A stretch of 64,000 nt of DNA from an uncultured Myxococcales bacterium. GTDB taxonomy: Bacteria; Myxococcota_A; Polyangia; Polyangiales; Polyangiaceae. Under the pieces are notes generated by a model. It was not told where the DNA came from, made no database searches, and worked only from the letters and a program-made list of their open reading frames with translations. The position numbers were made by a program, and so were the translations under genes. Within the stretch, counting starts at the first letter, position 1. Each line of letters starts with the position of its first letter. This document shows, one piece after another, positions 7,642 through 15,629 of the stretch. The DNA lies in the NCBI GenBank assembly GCA_937949945.1, contig CALFEQ010000075.1, forward strand, positions 11,463 to 75,462, written 5' to 3'.

Positions 7642-9492
7642 ATGGAGGGGACACGACACCTTCGAGCGGGTCGACTCGTTCCGGCGCTCGTTGCCCTCTG
7701 GGCGATCGCAGGCACCGAGGCGTGCCACCGGCGCGGCAACGAGAGCGCGCCGGACGGCGCGTCGAGAGACGCTCCGGCGTCGAGGCCCGAAGCGCCGGAG
7801 ACGGCGGGACCGACCTCCGCGCTCCCGGCGGACGACGATGCTCCGGAGCGCGAGGCTCCGATCGTCGAGCCGGCCGAGCTCGATGCGGCCGACGTGGACG
7901 TGACGTCGCTCGTTCGGGTCGCGGACGAGCGGAGGCCGATCTCGCCGCTCATCTACGGCATGAACTCGATGCGCGCCGAGCGCGAGGACCCTCGCGCGAT
8001 GGCGGGCGTGACGTTCGTGCGCCGGGGCGGCGATCGGTGCAACACCTACAACTGGGAGACGAACGTCTCGACCGGATCGATCGAGACGGGGGTCACGAGC
8101 GACCTGTTCCTCGCGTCGGACCTCGAAAACCCGAGCGCACCGGGCGAGCTCGATCGCGTCCTCATCGCGCGAAACCGCGCCGCCGGCCGCGGCACGATGA
8201 TCCCGTTCGTGCTGAACGACTACGTCGCGGGGCCCACCGCGACCGAGATCCCGTACACGACGCCGGGCTGGGACATCGACTTCTACTTCCGTCGGGTCGA
8301 GCTCGTGAAGCCGACGCCGTTCGCGGCCACGCCCGATCTCTCCGACGGCGTCGTGTACACGGACGAGCACCTCCACTTCTTGCAGACGCGGTTCGCGGAA
8401 GACATCTTCGCGCCGGGGCCGCTCCAGGTCATGGTCGGCACGGACAACGAGCCCGACCTCTACGACTACAACTTCCCGATGCTCCAGCGCGGCACCGGCG
8501 CCCCGCTCTTCGCCTCGAACGGTGTGCAGATCGGGCGCCGCGTCACCGGCACCGAGTTCACGGCGAGGTTCATCAAGTTCGCCAAGCGCGTGAAGGAGCT
8601 CGCGCCGACGGCCCCCATCGTCGGTCCGGATCACTACCACTACGACGGCTGGACCACGTGGCAGGACTCGATGCACGAGTACAGCGACGACGGGCGCTGG
8701 TTCATGGACGACTTCCTCGAGGCCGTGCGTGCCGCGAGCGAGGCGGCAGGCAAACGGCTCCTCGATACGTGGGACTTCCACTGGTACCCGCAGCGCGTGT
8801 TCCGGGGCACGTTCACGTGGGCGCTCGATCATGATCGACGGCCCATGACCGACGAGGAGATCGAGGCGGTCCTGCAGGGCCCGCGGAGCTACTGGGACCC
8901 GGAGTACGACGAGCATTCCTGGGTCACCGACGATCATCTGCACGGTCCTGCGTACATCGTGAAGCGGCTGCAGGAACGCATCGCGGCGGGCTATCCCGGG
9001 ACCGAGATCGGCGTCACCGAGTACTTCCCGGGCGGATGTGGGCACGTTTCGAGCGGCCTCGCGACGGCGGACACGCTCGGTGTCTTCGGGCGCTTGGGCG
9101 TCCACATCGCCGCGATGTGGCCCCACACTTGCGACCTCCGCTACGCGTTCGGAGCATTCGAGCTCATGCGCAATGCGGACGGGCAGGGGCGCGCGTTCGC
9201 GGGCACGAGCGTCCGTGTCGACCATCCGGAGAAGGCGGAGTCGAGCGTCTGGGCGGCGAGCGACGGCGCCGATCGGGTCACCGTGCTCGTCGTGAACAAG
9301 ACGAGAGCGCCTCGTCGCTTCGGCCTCCGCATCGCCGGCGCGCATCTGCTCGAGGAGGTCACCGTCTTCCGCATCGACGCCGACCACCCGAGCCCGATCG
9401 TCGCTGCACGGGAGAAGCTGTCGCGCACGAACGCCTACGTGCACGCGTTGCCCGCGCTGAGCGCCGCGGTCTTCGACTTTCGGGCGCGCTGA
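7642..9492 (+). CDS. Glycoside hydrolase family 44 lipoprotein
   Basis: 616 residues starting at ATG 7642. The N-terminus has a basic start, a hydrophobic segment and a cysteine at GTEAC, so it is probably a lipoprotein although the lipobox is weak. An Asp/Glu/Pro/Ala linker leads to the catalytic domain. LIYGMNS, VRRGGDRCNTYNWETN, the acid/base E270 in GTDNEPDLYDYN and the nucleophile E460 in GVTEYFPGG fit GH44, whose members cut beta-1,4-glucan or xyloglucan backbones. A small beta domain closes the protein. It stands alone, so a nutrient-scavenging role outside the cell is the simplest reading. Confidence 0.88.
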   Translation: MEGTRHLRAGRLVPALVALWAIAGTEACHRRGNESAPDGASRDAPASRPEAPETAGPTSALPADDDAPEREAPIVEPAELDAADVDVTSLVRVADERRPISPLIYGMNSMRAEREDPRAMAGVTFVRRGGDRCNTYNWETNVSTGSIETGVTSDLFLASDLENPSAPGELDRVLIARNRAAGRGTMIPFVLNDYVAGPTATEIPYTTPGWDIDFYFRRVELVKPTPFAATPDLSDGVVYTDEHLHFLQTRFAEDIFAPGPLQVMVGTDNEPDLYDYNFPMLQRGTGAPLFASNGVQIGRRVTGTEFTARFIKFAKRVKELAPTAPIVGPDHYHYDGWTTWQDSMHEYSDDGRWFMDDFLEAVRAASEAAGKRLLDTWDFHWYPQRVFRGTFTWALDHDRRPMTDEEIEAVLQGPRSYWDPEYDEHSWVTDDHLHGPAYIVKRLQERIAAGYPGTEIGVTEYFPGGCGHVSSGLATADTLGVFGRLGVHIAAMWPHTCDLRYAFGAFELMRNADGQGRAFAGTSVRVDHPEKAESSVWAASDGADRVTVLVVNKTRAPRRFGLRIAGAHLLEEVTVFRIDADHPSPIVAAREKLSRTNAYVHALPALSAAVFDFRAR

Positions 9493-9542
9493 CGCCCTGC
9501 ACGCGGCGAGCCGTCGCGTCGAACGACCTCGAGCCGGCTCCG

Positions 9543-9743
9543 ATGCAGGCGCCTTCGTCTCCTGCAGTGGACACTCGAGCACTGGAGAGGACGCCTCGGC
9601 GCGAAGGACGATCGCCTTTCTCGCGCGTCAGGGAGCAGCGCGACGAGCTCTGGGAGCACGAAGGAGACACCCTCATCGTCGCCTTCCGGACGAGCGTGCC
9701 GAACGTCTTCCGGTACCTGTGGCGCCTGGCTTGGACCCGCTAG
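9543..9743 (+). CDS. Possible small protein of 66 residues
   Basis: A short frame opens with ATG in the 247-bp gap after the GH44 gene and overlaps the stop of the convergent lipoprotein gene. Its end, EGDTLIVAFRTSVPNVF then RYLWRLAWTR, looks protein-like, but there is no good ribosome site and no recognisable family. It may be a remnant. Confidence 0.2.
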   Translation: MQAPSSPAVDTRALERTPRREGRSPFSRVREQRDELWEHEGDTLIVAFRTSVPNVFRYLWRLAWTR

Positions 9744-10417
9744 TTCACCGGCACGCTGCAGATGACGGAGCAATCCGAGCAGTAGTTCGTCCTGCCGCCG
9801 CGATCGAGGCACGCGTCCGTGACCGGGTCGGCGATCGCGGGGCACGCCATGCCGGAGGGGAGCGGACGGCACCGCGTGAAGCCGGAGAAGTCGTATCCCG
9901 AGATCGCGTTGCCGCCACCGCCGCCACCGCCGCCGCCTGCGTCGAGCGAGTCCGACTGCTCGAACGCGAGCGTGCACGGCCCGCCGATGAAGCCGAAGAG
10001 GCCGATCTCGCGGACGGTCGCGCCGGCGCCGCCGTTGACCGAGTAGTACGACGCCACGATGCCGCCGGGCTCGACCTGCGGACCGCGAACGAGCACCGCG
10101 TGGATCGGGAGCCGCTGGCCGGTATGGAGCGAGGTCCCGAAGAGAGACATCTGCGTGATCTGCGCGTTGCAGGCGGCCGGCCAGGACATCCGCAGGAAGC
10201 GTCCGCGAACGGGGCGAAGCGTCAGGTGCGGCGTCTGGAGCGTGTTGATGTAGCCGGCCGACGGGACGTTGACGTTGAGGATGTTCTGCCAGCTCGTGAT
10301 CGCCTGCTCGGAAGACTCGGCGGCGTCCGCCTCGTCGTCGGTGGGCGCCGCGCAGCCGACCGCGGCGAAGGTGACGAGGGAGAGAGCGGCAGCAGCGAAG
10401 AACGAAGAAGCCTTCAT
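9740..10417 (-). CDS. Secreted lipoprotein with poly-Gly linker and Cys-rich tail
   Basis: 225 residues. A lipoprotein signal peptide (MKASSFFAAAAL to AAVGC, lipid on C22) is followed by an acidic linker with the SSEQAIT motif common in lipoproteins of this lineage. A beta-rich domain of about 120 residues follows (NVNVPSAGYINTLQTP to IGLFGFIGGPCTLAFEQ). Nine glycines then lead to a tail with six cysteines (RCRPLPSGMACP, DACLDRGG, NYCSDCSVICS), probably disulphide-bonded. A ribosome site AAGGGTG precedes the ATG. The family is not recognised. Confidence 0.75.
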   Translation of the reverse strand: MKASSFFAAAALSLVTFAAVGCAAPTDDEADAAESSEQAITSWQNILNVNVPSAGYINTLQTPHLTLRPVRGRFLRMSWPAACNAQITQMSLFGTSLHTGQRLPIHAVLVRGPQVEPGGIVASYYSVNGGAGATVREIGLFGFIGGPCTLAFEQSDSLDAGGGGGGGGGNAISGYDFSGFTRCRPLPSGMACPAIADPVTDACLDRGGRTNYCSDCSVICSVPVN

Positions 10418-10542
10418 GTTCACCCTTGCACGTGTTGCAGAAGCCACATGTAAACGGTCGTGTTTCCAAGTAGCACCCGTCCACGGGCGTGCAAGGAAAA
10501 GTGGGAACATGTGTGTTTTTATGCCGCGACGACGAAAGAATG

Positions 10543-10572
10543 CGGGGAACGAGCATCGGCGCTCGTTCCCCG
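10543..10572 (-). terminator. Hairpin downstream of MYXO-CTERM gene A
   Basis: CGGGGAACGAGC and GCTCGTTCCCCG form a perfect 12-bp stem around a 6-base loop, about 75 bp past the stop at 10645. On the minus strand it is followed by CATTCTTTCG, a weak T-rich run. It is a plausible terminator for that gene. Confidence 0.5.
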
Positions 10573-10644
10573 ATTCCCGGTTGCCTGCGGCTCGCTGGCA
10601 GCAATCGAACGACGAAGCGGTTTGGCGTGGGAACGCACGCCGAC

Positions 10645-11784
10645 TCACGCCCGTCGACGACGGACGAGGGCGAGCACACATCCGAAGGCGAGGGCGATCG
10701 TGCCGAGGTCGGCCGCGCCGGTGCCCGACGCGTTGCAGCCGCCTTCGTCCGGGGACGGAGAGCCGTCGTCGACTGCCGGCGCCGTGGGCGCGTCGTCCGA
10801 GCCTTCGCCCGATGCCGACGGCGGTGCGTTCGGGGCTGCAGGAGAGGCGCCCGCGTCCGGCGAAGACGCGTCGGCTTCGGACCCGCCCGGCTCCGGCACG
10901 CTGCCGTCGCTCCCGGCGTCGGCCTCGTCCTCCGGCGGCTCGGGCGGGCCGGCGATGACGAGCGTGAACGACTCCGTGACGGGCGGGTCGACGCCGTTGC
11001 TCGCCTGGACCGTGATCGGGAAAGAGCCTTGCTCGGTCGGCGTTCCGGAGAGCACGCCCGCCGGCGAGAGCGTGAGCCCCGCGGGCAAGCCGGTCGGCCG
11101 GAACGTGACGAGCGGCGTGCCGCTCGCGGTGAACGTGTGCACGTAGCTCGTGCCGATCGTGCCGGGGGGCGGCGGCGGGCTCGTGAACGCGGGCGGTCCG
11201 GCCTGGACGCTCGGCCCGAAGTAGACGTCGTCGACGTACGCGGTGAGCGGCCCGGGGGCGGAGGCGGGGTTGTTGACGTTCAGGTAGAGGCGTGCGGACT
11301 TGGCGCCGTCGGGCGCGACCTCGCCGAGCGAGCGAAGCCCCTGCCAAGTCTCCGTCTCCGTCATGTTCGCGTACGCCGAGTTGCCAATGCCGAGCTGGCT
11401 GCCGGTGCAGTTCGCGCTCGCATACCAAGAGACGAAGAGACCGACGCCGCCCGTGGTGGCCTGGCCGTCCGGCAAAAAGACGCGCAGCGCGAGGTCGTAG
11501 CTCTCACCGGCGGTGATGTCCGTGACGCACCGGATGGCGCCCGAGTTGAGCCCCACCTTCGTGTTCGTGATCGAGAGCGAGCCCGAGATGGCGACGTTGG
11601 ACGCGTCGTTCGCGCTCCACTCGGTCGTGATGTCGGCGAACGGCGAGAAGCCGTTCGCGTTCTCGTCGAAGTGCGGATTGTCGAAGAGGTTCGCAGCGAG
11701 CGCCTCGGCGGGCACGAGGATGCTCGTGACGAGGGTGGTGAGGGCGAGGCTGTAGGACCGGAGCTTCGAGGGCAGCGTCTTCAT
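10645..11784 (-). CDS. MYXO-CTERM surface protein, copy A (CBM-like + Ig-like)
   Basis: 379 residues. The signal peptide runs to about AEALAA. A galactose-binding-like domain of about 150 residues follows (NLFDNPHFDENANGFSPF to YVDDVYFG), as in carbohydrate-binding modules of the CBM4/9 type. Next is a putative Ig domain (PPAFTSPPPPPGTIG to GLPAGLTLSPAGVLSGTP, the He_PIG pattern). A Pro/Asp/Glu/Ser linker leads to a MYXO-CTERM-like tail: GGCNASGTG, hydrophobic stretch, VRRRRA. The tail is the signal for myxosortase processing and surface anchoring. The start MKTLPSK was chosen because it begins the signal peptide; the open frame upstream is GC read-through. It is nearly identical to copy B. 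Confidence 0.85.
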   Translation of the reverse strand: MKTLPSKLRSYSLALTTLVTSILVPAEALAANLFDNPHFDENANGFSPFADITTEWSANDASNVAISGSLSITNTKVGLNSGAIRCVTDITAGESYDLALRVFLPDGQATTGGVGLFVSWYASANCTGSQLGIGNSAYANMTETETWQGLRSLGEVAPDGAKSARLYLNVNNPASAPGPLTAYVDDVYFGPSVQAGPPAFTSPPPPPGTIGTSYVHTFTASGTPLVTFRPTGLPAGLTLSPAGVLSGTPTEQGSFPITVQASNGVDPPVTESFTLVIAGPPEPPEDEADAGSDGSVPEPGGSEADASSPDAGASPAAPNAPPSASGEGSDDAPTAPAVDDGSPSPDEGGCNASGTGAADLGTIALAFGCVLALVRRRRA

Positions 11785-11872
11785 GTTCGTCGACCGCCCT
11801 CGAGCAGCGGGCGTGCCAGGCGAAAGTTTCGTGATTTCGATGCGTAATGCTACTGTTCGGCGTGCGCGCACG
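10651..11872. repeat. Tandem duplication unit, copy A
   Basis: This segment aligns with 13191-14413 at a constant offset of 2540 bp through the coding part. Read line by line, 10780-11751 (972 bp) is identical to 13320-14291, while both flanks differ at many positions. The unit includes about 85 bp upstream of the start codon. Confidence 0.9.
11803..11818 (-). promoter_or_regulatory. Candidate sigma-54-like promoter of copy A
   Basis: The minus strand reads TGGCAC-N5-CTGCT with correct GG-to-GC spacing for a -24/-12 element. Copy B keeps the same TGGCAC-N5-CTGCT at 14359-14344 although neighbouring bases have diverged. The predicted start site would leave only about 8 bases of leader, which weakens the case. 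Confidence 0.3.
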
Positions 11873-11982
11873 CGGCTCGGTTCCAGCTCCCGTTCGTGAC
11901 GCCCCGCGTCTGGCGCGAGCCACCTTGATGCGGTCGGCGCGCGCGGGACGAATTCGAGCAACTCGGCGGCGCGGCGGCCGAT

Positions 11983-12633
11983 GTGCCCGTCATGACGGAA
12001 CGCTGCACGAGCGCGGGTGCTCGCCCGCGTGCGTACTCCATCGAAGAACGCTCCTGCGAGCCGACCGCCGAGCAGGTCGCGGCGCAGCAGCTCCACCGCG
12101 AGCAGGCAGCCGAGCGCGAGGCGGAGGCTCGCCGGAACGAGTACTACGAGAACGGAGGCGACGAGGGCGGGATGTGTTGGCGCGCGACCTCCGATGCTCG
12201 AAGCTGGTCGCCGATGCTCGCGGACGATCCCGCACTGAAGGACTCGCGCAGGACTGCGGCCATCGACAGGCCCATCGAGAAAGACCCGTACGGCAACGCG
12301 ATCATCGGCGCGATCGCCGGCGGAATGGTGCGGGGCGTCGGCGCCGCGGCGGCGGAGGCGCTCGCTCCGAGCGCGGGAGTGAAGCCGATCGTCCAGCACA
12401 TCGCGACGGAGACGGCGAAGGGCGTCGTGAAAGGCGTCGCGAAGGAGGCGGTGAAGTCGACGCTGTCGGTCGGACCGGAGGAGGAGGTGCCGAAGCCCGA
12501 CGGCGGAGACGTCGCACGACCCGACGCGACGACCCCGCCGGGTCGGAGTGGCGCGAACGCGACGTGCGAGCCGATCCGCGAGCCGAATCAATCCCTCGCG
12601 CCGACGTATTCGCCGCTGGTGATTCGAGGCTGA
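11983..12633 (+). CDS. Unrecognised protein with glycine-zipper-like segment
   Basis: 216 residues from GTG 11983; an ATG at 11992 is the alternative. A charged region with EQVAAQQLHREQAAEREAEA could form a coiled coil. A small-residue stretch (GNAIIGAIAGGMVRGVGAAA) resembles a glycine zipper that might insert in a membrane, and an Ala/Lys helix (GVVKGVAKEAVKSTL) follows. The tail is Pro/Asp-rich. No signal peptide or known family is visible. It lies between the two MYXO-CTERM copies, and the next gene's ATG directly follows its stop. Confidence 0.6.
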   Translation: MPVMTERCTSAGARPRAYSIEERSCEPTAEQVAAQQLHREQAAEREAEARRNEYYENGGDEGGMCWRATSDARSWSPMLADDPALKDSRRTAAIDRPIEKDPYGNAIIGAIAGGMVRGVGAAAAEALAPSAGVKPIVQHIATETAKGVVKGVAKEAVKSTLSVGPEEEVPKPDGGDVARPDATTPPGRSGANATCEPIREPNQSLAPTYSPLVIRG

Positions 12634-13170
12634 ATGCTGCTGGACCTCGTCTTCGACGCAGCTCTTCGCATGGTGGCGGCGCTCGTCGGCGGCCGTGTCG
12701 AAAAGGCGTTTCGCGAGCCACCCGTCGCGCCGCCCGATCCTCGACGCCTGCACGCCGCGCGGGGGGCGTACCAGCGATGGGCCGAGCGGCGAGGCCTGCG
12801 GCGAGACGACGGCGAGCGTGGCTTCCGCGGAATGCTCGGGCGTCACTCGGTCGTCGTCCGTCCGGGGCTCGATGGGAGCGCGCCCATCGGCGTGGAGGTC
12901 GAGATCGCGATTGCGCACGGAGCCTCGCGGCAAGTGCTCCTCACGCCTTCGAACCGAGGCGAAGGCCCGCTCGAGAGCGCGCTCGCGACGTGCTTCGACG
13001 ATCACGAGCTCGAGAGCGCGCTCCGCTCCATCGCCGTCACTTCGAGCGGCCTGCGCCTCCGCTTCGCCGCGTTGAGTCTGCCGGCTGTCGTCGAACTCGG
13101 CGTGACACGTGCGATCGAGGCGATCGCGGAGAGCGCGACGAAGAGCATGGGGGCGGGGCCTTATCGTTGA
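12634..13170 (+). CDS. Unrecognised 178-residue protein
   Basis: Its ATG immediately follows the stop codon of the upstream gene, so the two are probably translated together. A hydrophobic N-terminal helix (LLDLVFDAALRMVAALVGG) is followed by a mixed alpha/beta domain with GRHSVVVRPGL, IGVEVEIAIAHG, SRQVLLTPSN and LRLRFAALSL strands. No motif points to a reaction. The 3' end overlaps the convergent MYXO-CTERM gene by 10 bp. Confidence 0.6.
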   Translation: MLLDLVFDAALRMVAALVGGRVEKAFREPPVAPPDPRRLHAARGAYQRWAERRGLRRDDGERGFRGMLGRHSVVVRPGLDGSAPIGVEVEIAIAHGASRQVLLTPSNRGEGPLESALATCFDDHELESALRSIAVTSSGLRLRFAALSLPAVVELGVTRAIEAIAESATKSMGAGPYR

Positions 13171-14324
13171 CCGGGCGCCGACCTCTCACTCCGTCGGCGA
13201 CGGACGAGGGCGAGCACACATCCGAGGGCGATGGCGATCGCGCCGAGGCCGGGCGCGCCGGTGCCCGACGCGTTGCAGCCGCCTTCCTCCGCGGACGGAG
13301 AGCCGTCGTCGTCTGCCGACGCCGTGGGCGCGTCGTCCGAGCCTTCGCCCGATGCCGACGGCGGTGCGTTCGGGGCTGCAGGAGAGGCGCCCGCGTCCGG
13401 CGAAGACGCGTCGGCTTCGGACCCGCCCGGCTCCGGCACGCTGCCGTCGCTCCCGGCGTCGGCCTCGTCCTCCGGCGGCTCGGGCGGGCCGGCGATGACG
13501 AGCGTGAACGACTCCGTGACGGGCGGGTCGACGCCGTTGCTCGCCTGGACCGTGATCGGGAAAGAGCCTTGCTCGGTCGGCGTTCCGGAGAGCACGCCCG
13601 CCGGCGAGAGCGTGAGCCCCGCGGGCAAGCCGGTCGGCCGGAACGTGACGAGCGGCGTGCCGCTCGCGGTGAACGTGTGCACGTAGCTCGTGCCGATCGT
13701 GCCGGGGGGCGGCGGCGGGCTCGTGAACGCGGGCGGTCCGGCCTGGACGCTCGGCCCGAAGTAGACGTCGTCGACGTACGCGGTGAGCGGCCCGGGGGCG
13801 GAGGCGGGGTTGTTGACGTTCAGGTAGAGGCGTGCGGACTTGGCGCCGTCGGGCGCGACCTCGCCGAGCGAGCGAAGCCCCTGCCAAGTCTCCGTCTCCG
13901 TCATGTTCGCGTACGCCGAGTTGCCAATGCCGAGCTGGCTGCCGGTGCAGTTCGCGCTCGCATACCAAGAGACGAAGAGACCGACGCCGCCCGTGGTGGC
14001 CTGGCCGTCCGGCAAAAAGACGCGCAGCGCGAGGTCGTAGCTCTCACCGGCGGTGATGTCCGTGACGCACCGGATGGCGCCCGAGTTGAGCCCCACCTTC
14101 GTGTTCGTGATCGAGAGCGAGCCCGAGATGGCGACGTTGGACGCGTCGTTCGCGCTCCACTCGGTCGTGATGTCGGCGAACGGCGAGAAGCCGTTCGCGT
14201 TCTCGTCGAAGTGCGGATTGTCGAAGAGGTTCGCAGCGAGCGCCTCGGCGGGCACGAGGATGCTCGTGACGAGGGTGGTGAGGGCGAGGCTGGAGGATCG
14301 GAGCTTCGAGGACTGGGCCTTCAT
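13161..14324 (-). CDS. MYXO-CTERM surface protein, copy B
   Basis: 387 residues with the same plan as copy A: signal peptide, CBM-like domain, Ig-like domain, acidic linker and GGCNASGTG tail. The two differ mainly in the first dozen residues (MKAQSSKLRSSS against MKTLPSKLRSYS), in the linker and in the tail. This copy continues eight residues past the arginine run (SERSAPGQR), unusual for a MYXO-CTERM end, because the original stop context is lost. Identical middle and diverged ends suggest very recent duplication or gene conversion. Confidence 0.85.
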   Translation of the reverse strand: MKAQSSKLRSSSLALTTLVTSILVPAEALAANLFDNPHFDENANGFSPFADITTEWSANDASNVAISGSLSITNTKVGLNSGAIRCVTDITAGESYDLALRVFLPDGQATTGGVGLFVSWYASANCTGSQLGIGNSAYANMTETETWQGLRSLGEVAPDGAKSARLYLNVNNPASAPGPLTAYVDDVYFGPSVQAGPPAFTSPPPPPGTIGTSYVHTFTASGTPLVTFRPTGLPAGLTLSPAGVLSGTPTEQGSFPITVQASNGVDPPVTESFTLVIAGPPEPPEDEADAGSDGSVPEPGGSEADASSPDAGASPAAPNAPPSASGEGSDDAPTASADDDGSPSAEEGGCNASGTGAPGLGAIAIALGCVLALVRRRRSERSAPGQR

Positions 14325-14413
14325 GTTCGTTGCCCATCCCCGGAGCAGCGGATGTGCCAGGCGAATGGTGCGTGATTTCGCTGTGTTGCATCCGCCGTTC
14401 GGCGTGCGCGCAC
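13191..14413. repeat. Tandem duplication unit, copy B
   Basis: Partner of 10651-11872 in the same orientation; the identical core is 13320-14291. Two unrelated genes on the opposite strand separate the copies. Confidence 0.9.
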
Positions 14414-14459
14414 GGCAAGGCAGCGTGCGCGCACACGCCTCGGGCGGATCGTCGAGGGC

Positions 14460-14485
14460 GCTCCCCCGTCAGCGGTCAGGGGAGC
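14460..14485 (-). terminator. Hairpin after aldo/keto reductase gene
   Basis: GCTCCCC and GGGGAGC form a 7-bp stem with a 12-base loop, directly after the stop codon at 14486-14488. No T tract follows, so termination is uncertain. Confidence 0.35.
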
Positions 14486-15514
14486 TCACGCGCGTCCTCC
14501 GAGCGCCTTCTCGATCCGCTCGTCACGGAAGTGATGGGTGAACCACGACGGGTAGTAGCCGGCGTGAGGGCTCGCTTCGTCGAGCCTCTGGACGGCCTCG
14601 GGCGTGAGCCGGAGCCGAACGGCGCCGAGGTTGTCCTCGAGCTGGGCTGTACTCGTGGCGCCGACGAGGACCGTGCTGACGCCGCGCTTCGCGAGGAGCC
14701 AGGCGAGCGCGACCTGCGCGACGGACGCCTCGTGCGCTCGTGCCACTTCCTTCATGACCTCGACGAGGGCGAACCCTCGCTCCTTGTCGAAGGGAAGGAG
14801 GTCGAACCCCGAGAGCCGGTTCTCCGGCGCGGTGAGATTCTCTCGCGTGTACTTGCCGGAGAGGAAGCCGCCGGCGAGCGGGCTCCAGATCATCGTCCCG
14901 ATCCCGGCATCCTCGGCGAACGGCAGGACCTCGTGCTCGATGTCGCGTCCGACGAGCGAGTAGTACATCTGCGCGCCGACGAAGCGCGCCCATCCGTGCC
15001 GCTCCTGGATGCCGACCGCCTTCGCTGCTTGCCAGGCCGCCCAGTTCGAGAAGCCCACGTACCGCACCGAGCCGCGGCGGACGAGGTCGTCGAGCGCTTG
15101 CAGCGTCTCCTCGATCGGCGTGTGCGGATCGAAGCGATGCACGATGTAGAGATCGATGTAATCGGTCCCGAGGCGACGCAAACTCCCTTCGCACGACGAC
15201 AGGATGTGCCCGCGCGAGAGGCTGGTCTTGCCGAGGGACGGGCCGGGGCGCAAGCCGACCTTCGTCGACACGATGACGTCCTTCCGTTTCGTGCCGAGGA
15301 TCTTTCCGAGCATGATCTCGGACTGACCGTCGGCGTACACGTCCGCCGTGTCGAAGAAGTTGATGCCCGCGTCGAGCGCGCGGCCGACGAGCTCCGCGGC
15401 GCCCTTGTCGTCCACCTTGTAGACGGACGGGACGTCTCCGGTGCCGAAGGTCATCGCGCCGAAAGCGAGGCGCGAGACGACGAGCCCGGTGTTTCCGAAG
15501 CGTGTGTAGAGCAT
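14486..15514 (-). CDS. Aldo/keto reductase
   Basis: NADPH-dependent carbonyl reductase of the AKR superfamily, 342 residues. The catalytic tetrad is visible as D55 and Y60 (FFDTADVYADG), K85 (IVSTKVG) and H126 (DLYIVHRFDP). The NADP-binding end (AKRGVSTVLVGATSTAQLEDN) is intact. The ATG at 15514 is preceded by AAGGAG. It is divergent from a LysR regulator with a 115-bp shared region, a common arrangement for stress- or substrate-induced reductases. The substrate is unknown. Confidence 0.92.
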   Translation of the reverse strand: MLYTRFGNTGLVVSRLAFGAMTFGTGDVPSVYKVDDKGAAELVGRALDAGINFFDTADVYADGQSEIMLGKILGTKRKDVIVSTKVGLRPGPSLGKTSLSRGHILSSCEGSLRRLGTDYIDLYIVHRFDPHTPIEETLQALDDLVRRGSVRYVGFSNWAAWQAAKAVGIQERHGWARFVGAQMYYSLVGRDIEHEVLPFAEDAGIGTMIWSPLAGGFLSGKYTRENLTAPENRLSGFDLLPFDKERGFALVEVMKEVARAHEASVAQVALAWLLAKRGVSTVLVGATSTAQLEDNLGAVRLRLTPEAVQRLDEASPHAGYYPSWFTHHFRDERIEKALGGRA

Positions 15515-15612
15515 CGTGGACTCCTTCCCTGAAGAGCGCGTCCGTCGCGCTCGCGGAAGCGAACATGCGCTCCGGTCGTTTGGAAGAGAAGCTGCGGTAT
15601 TTGCATGGGCTT

Positions 15613-15627
15613 TGAAGTATTTCTTCA
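15613..15627. promoter_or_regulatory. LysR-type box
   Basis: TGAAG-N5-CTTCA is a perfect inverted repeat directly before the LysR start codon and about 100 bp upstream of the reductase. It has the size of a LysR half-site pair and would allow autoregulation. Confidence 0.45.
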
Positions 15628-15629
15628 CA

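Noticed and set aside
10645..13005. Much longer start for MYXO-CTERM copy A
   Set aside because: The extension is arginine-rich and antisense to two genes, and would bury the clear signal peptide.
15516..15629. Upstream start for the LysR gene
   Set aside because: The extra 38 residues precede the conserved helix-turn-helix start and overlap the divergent promoter region.
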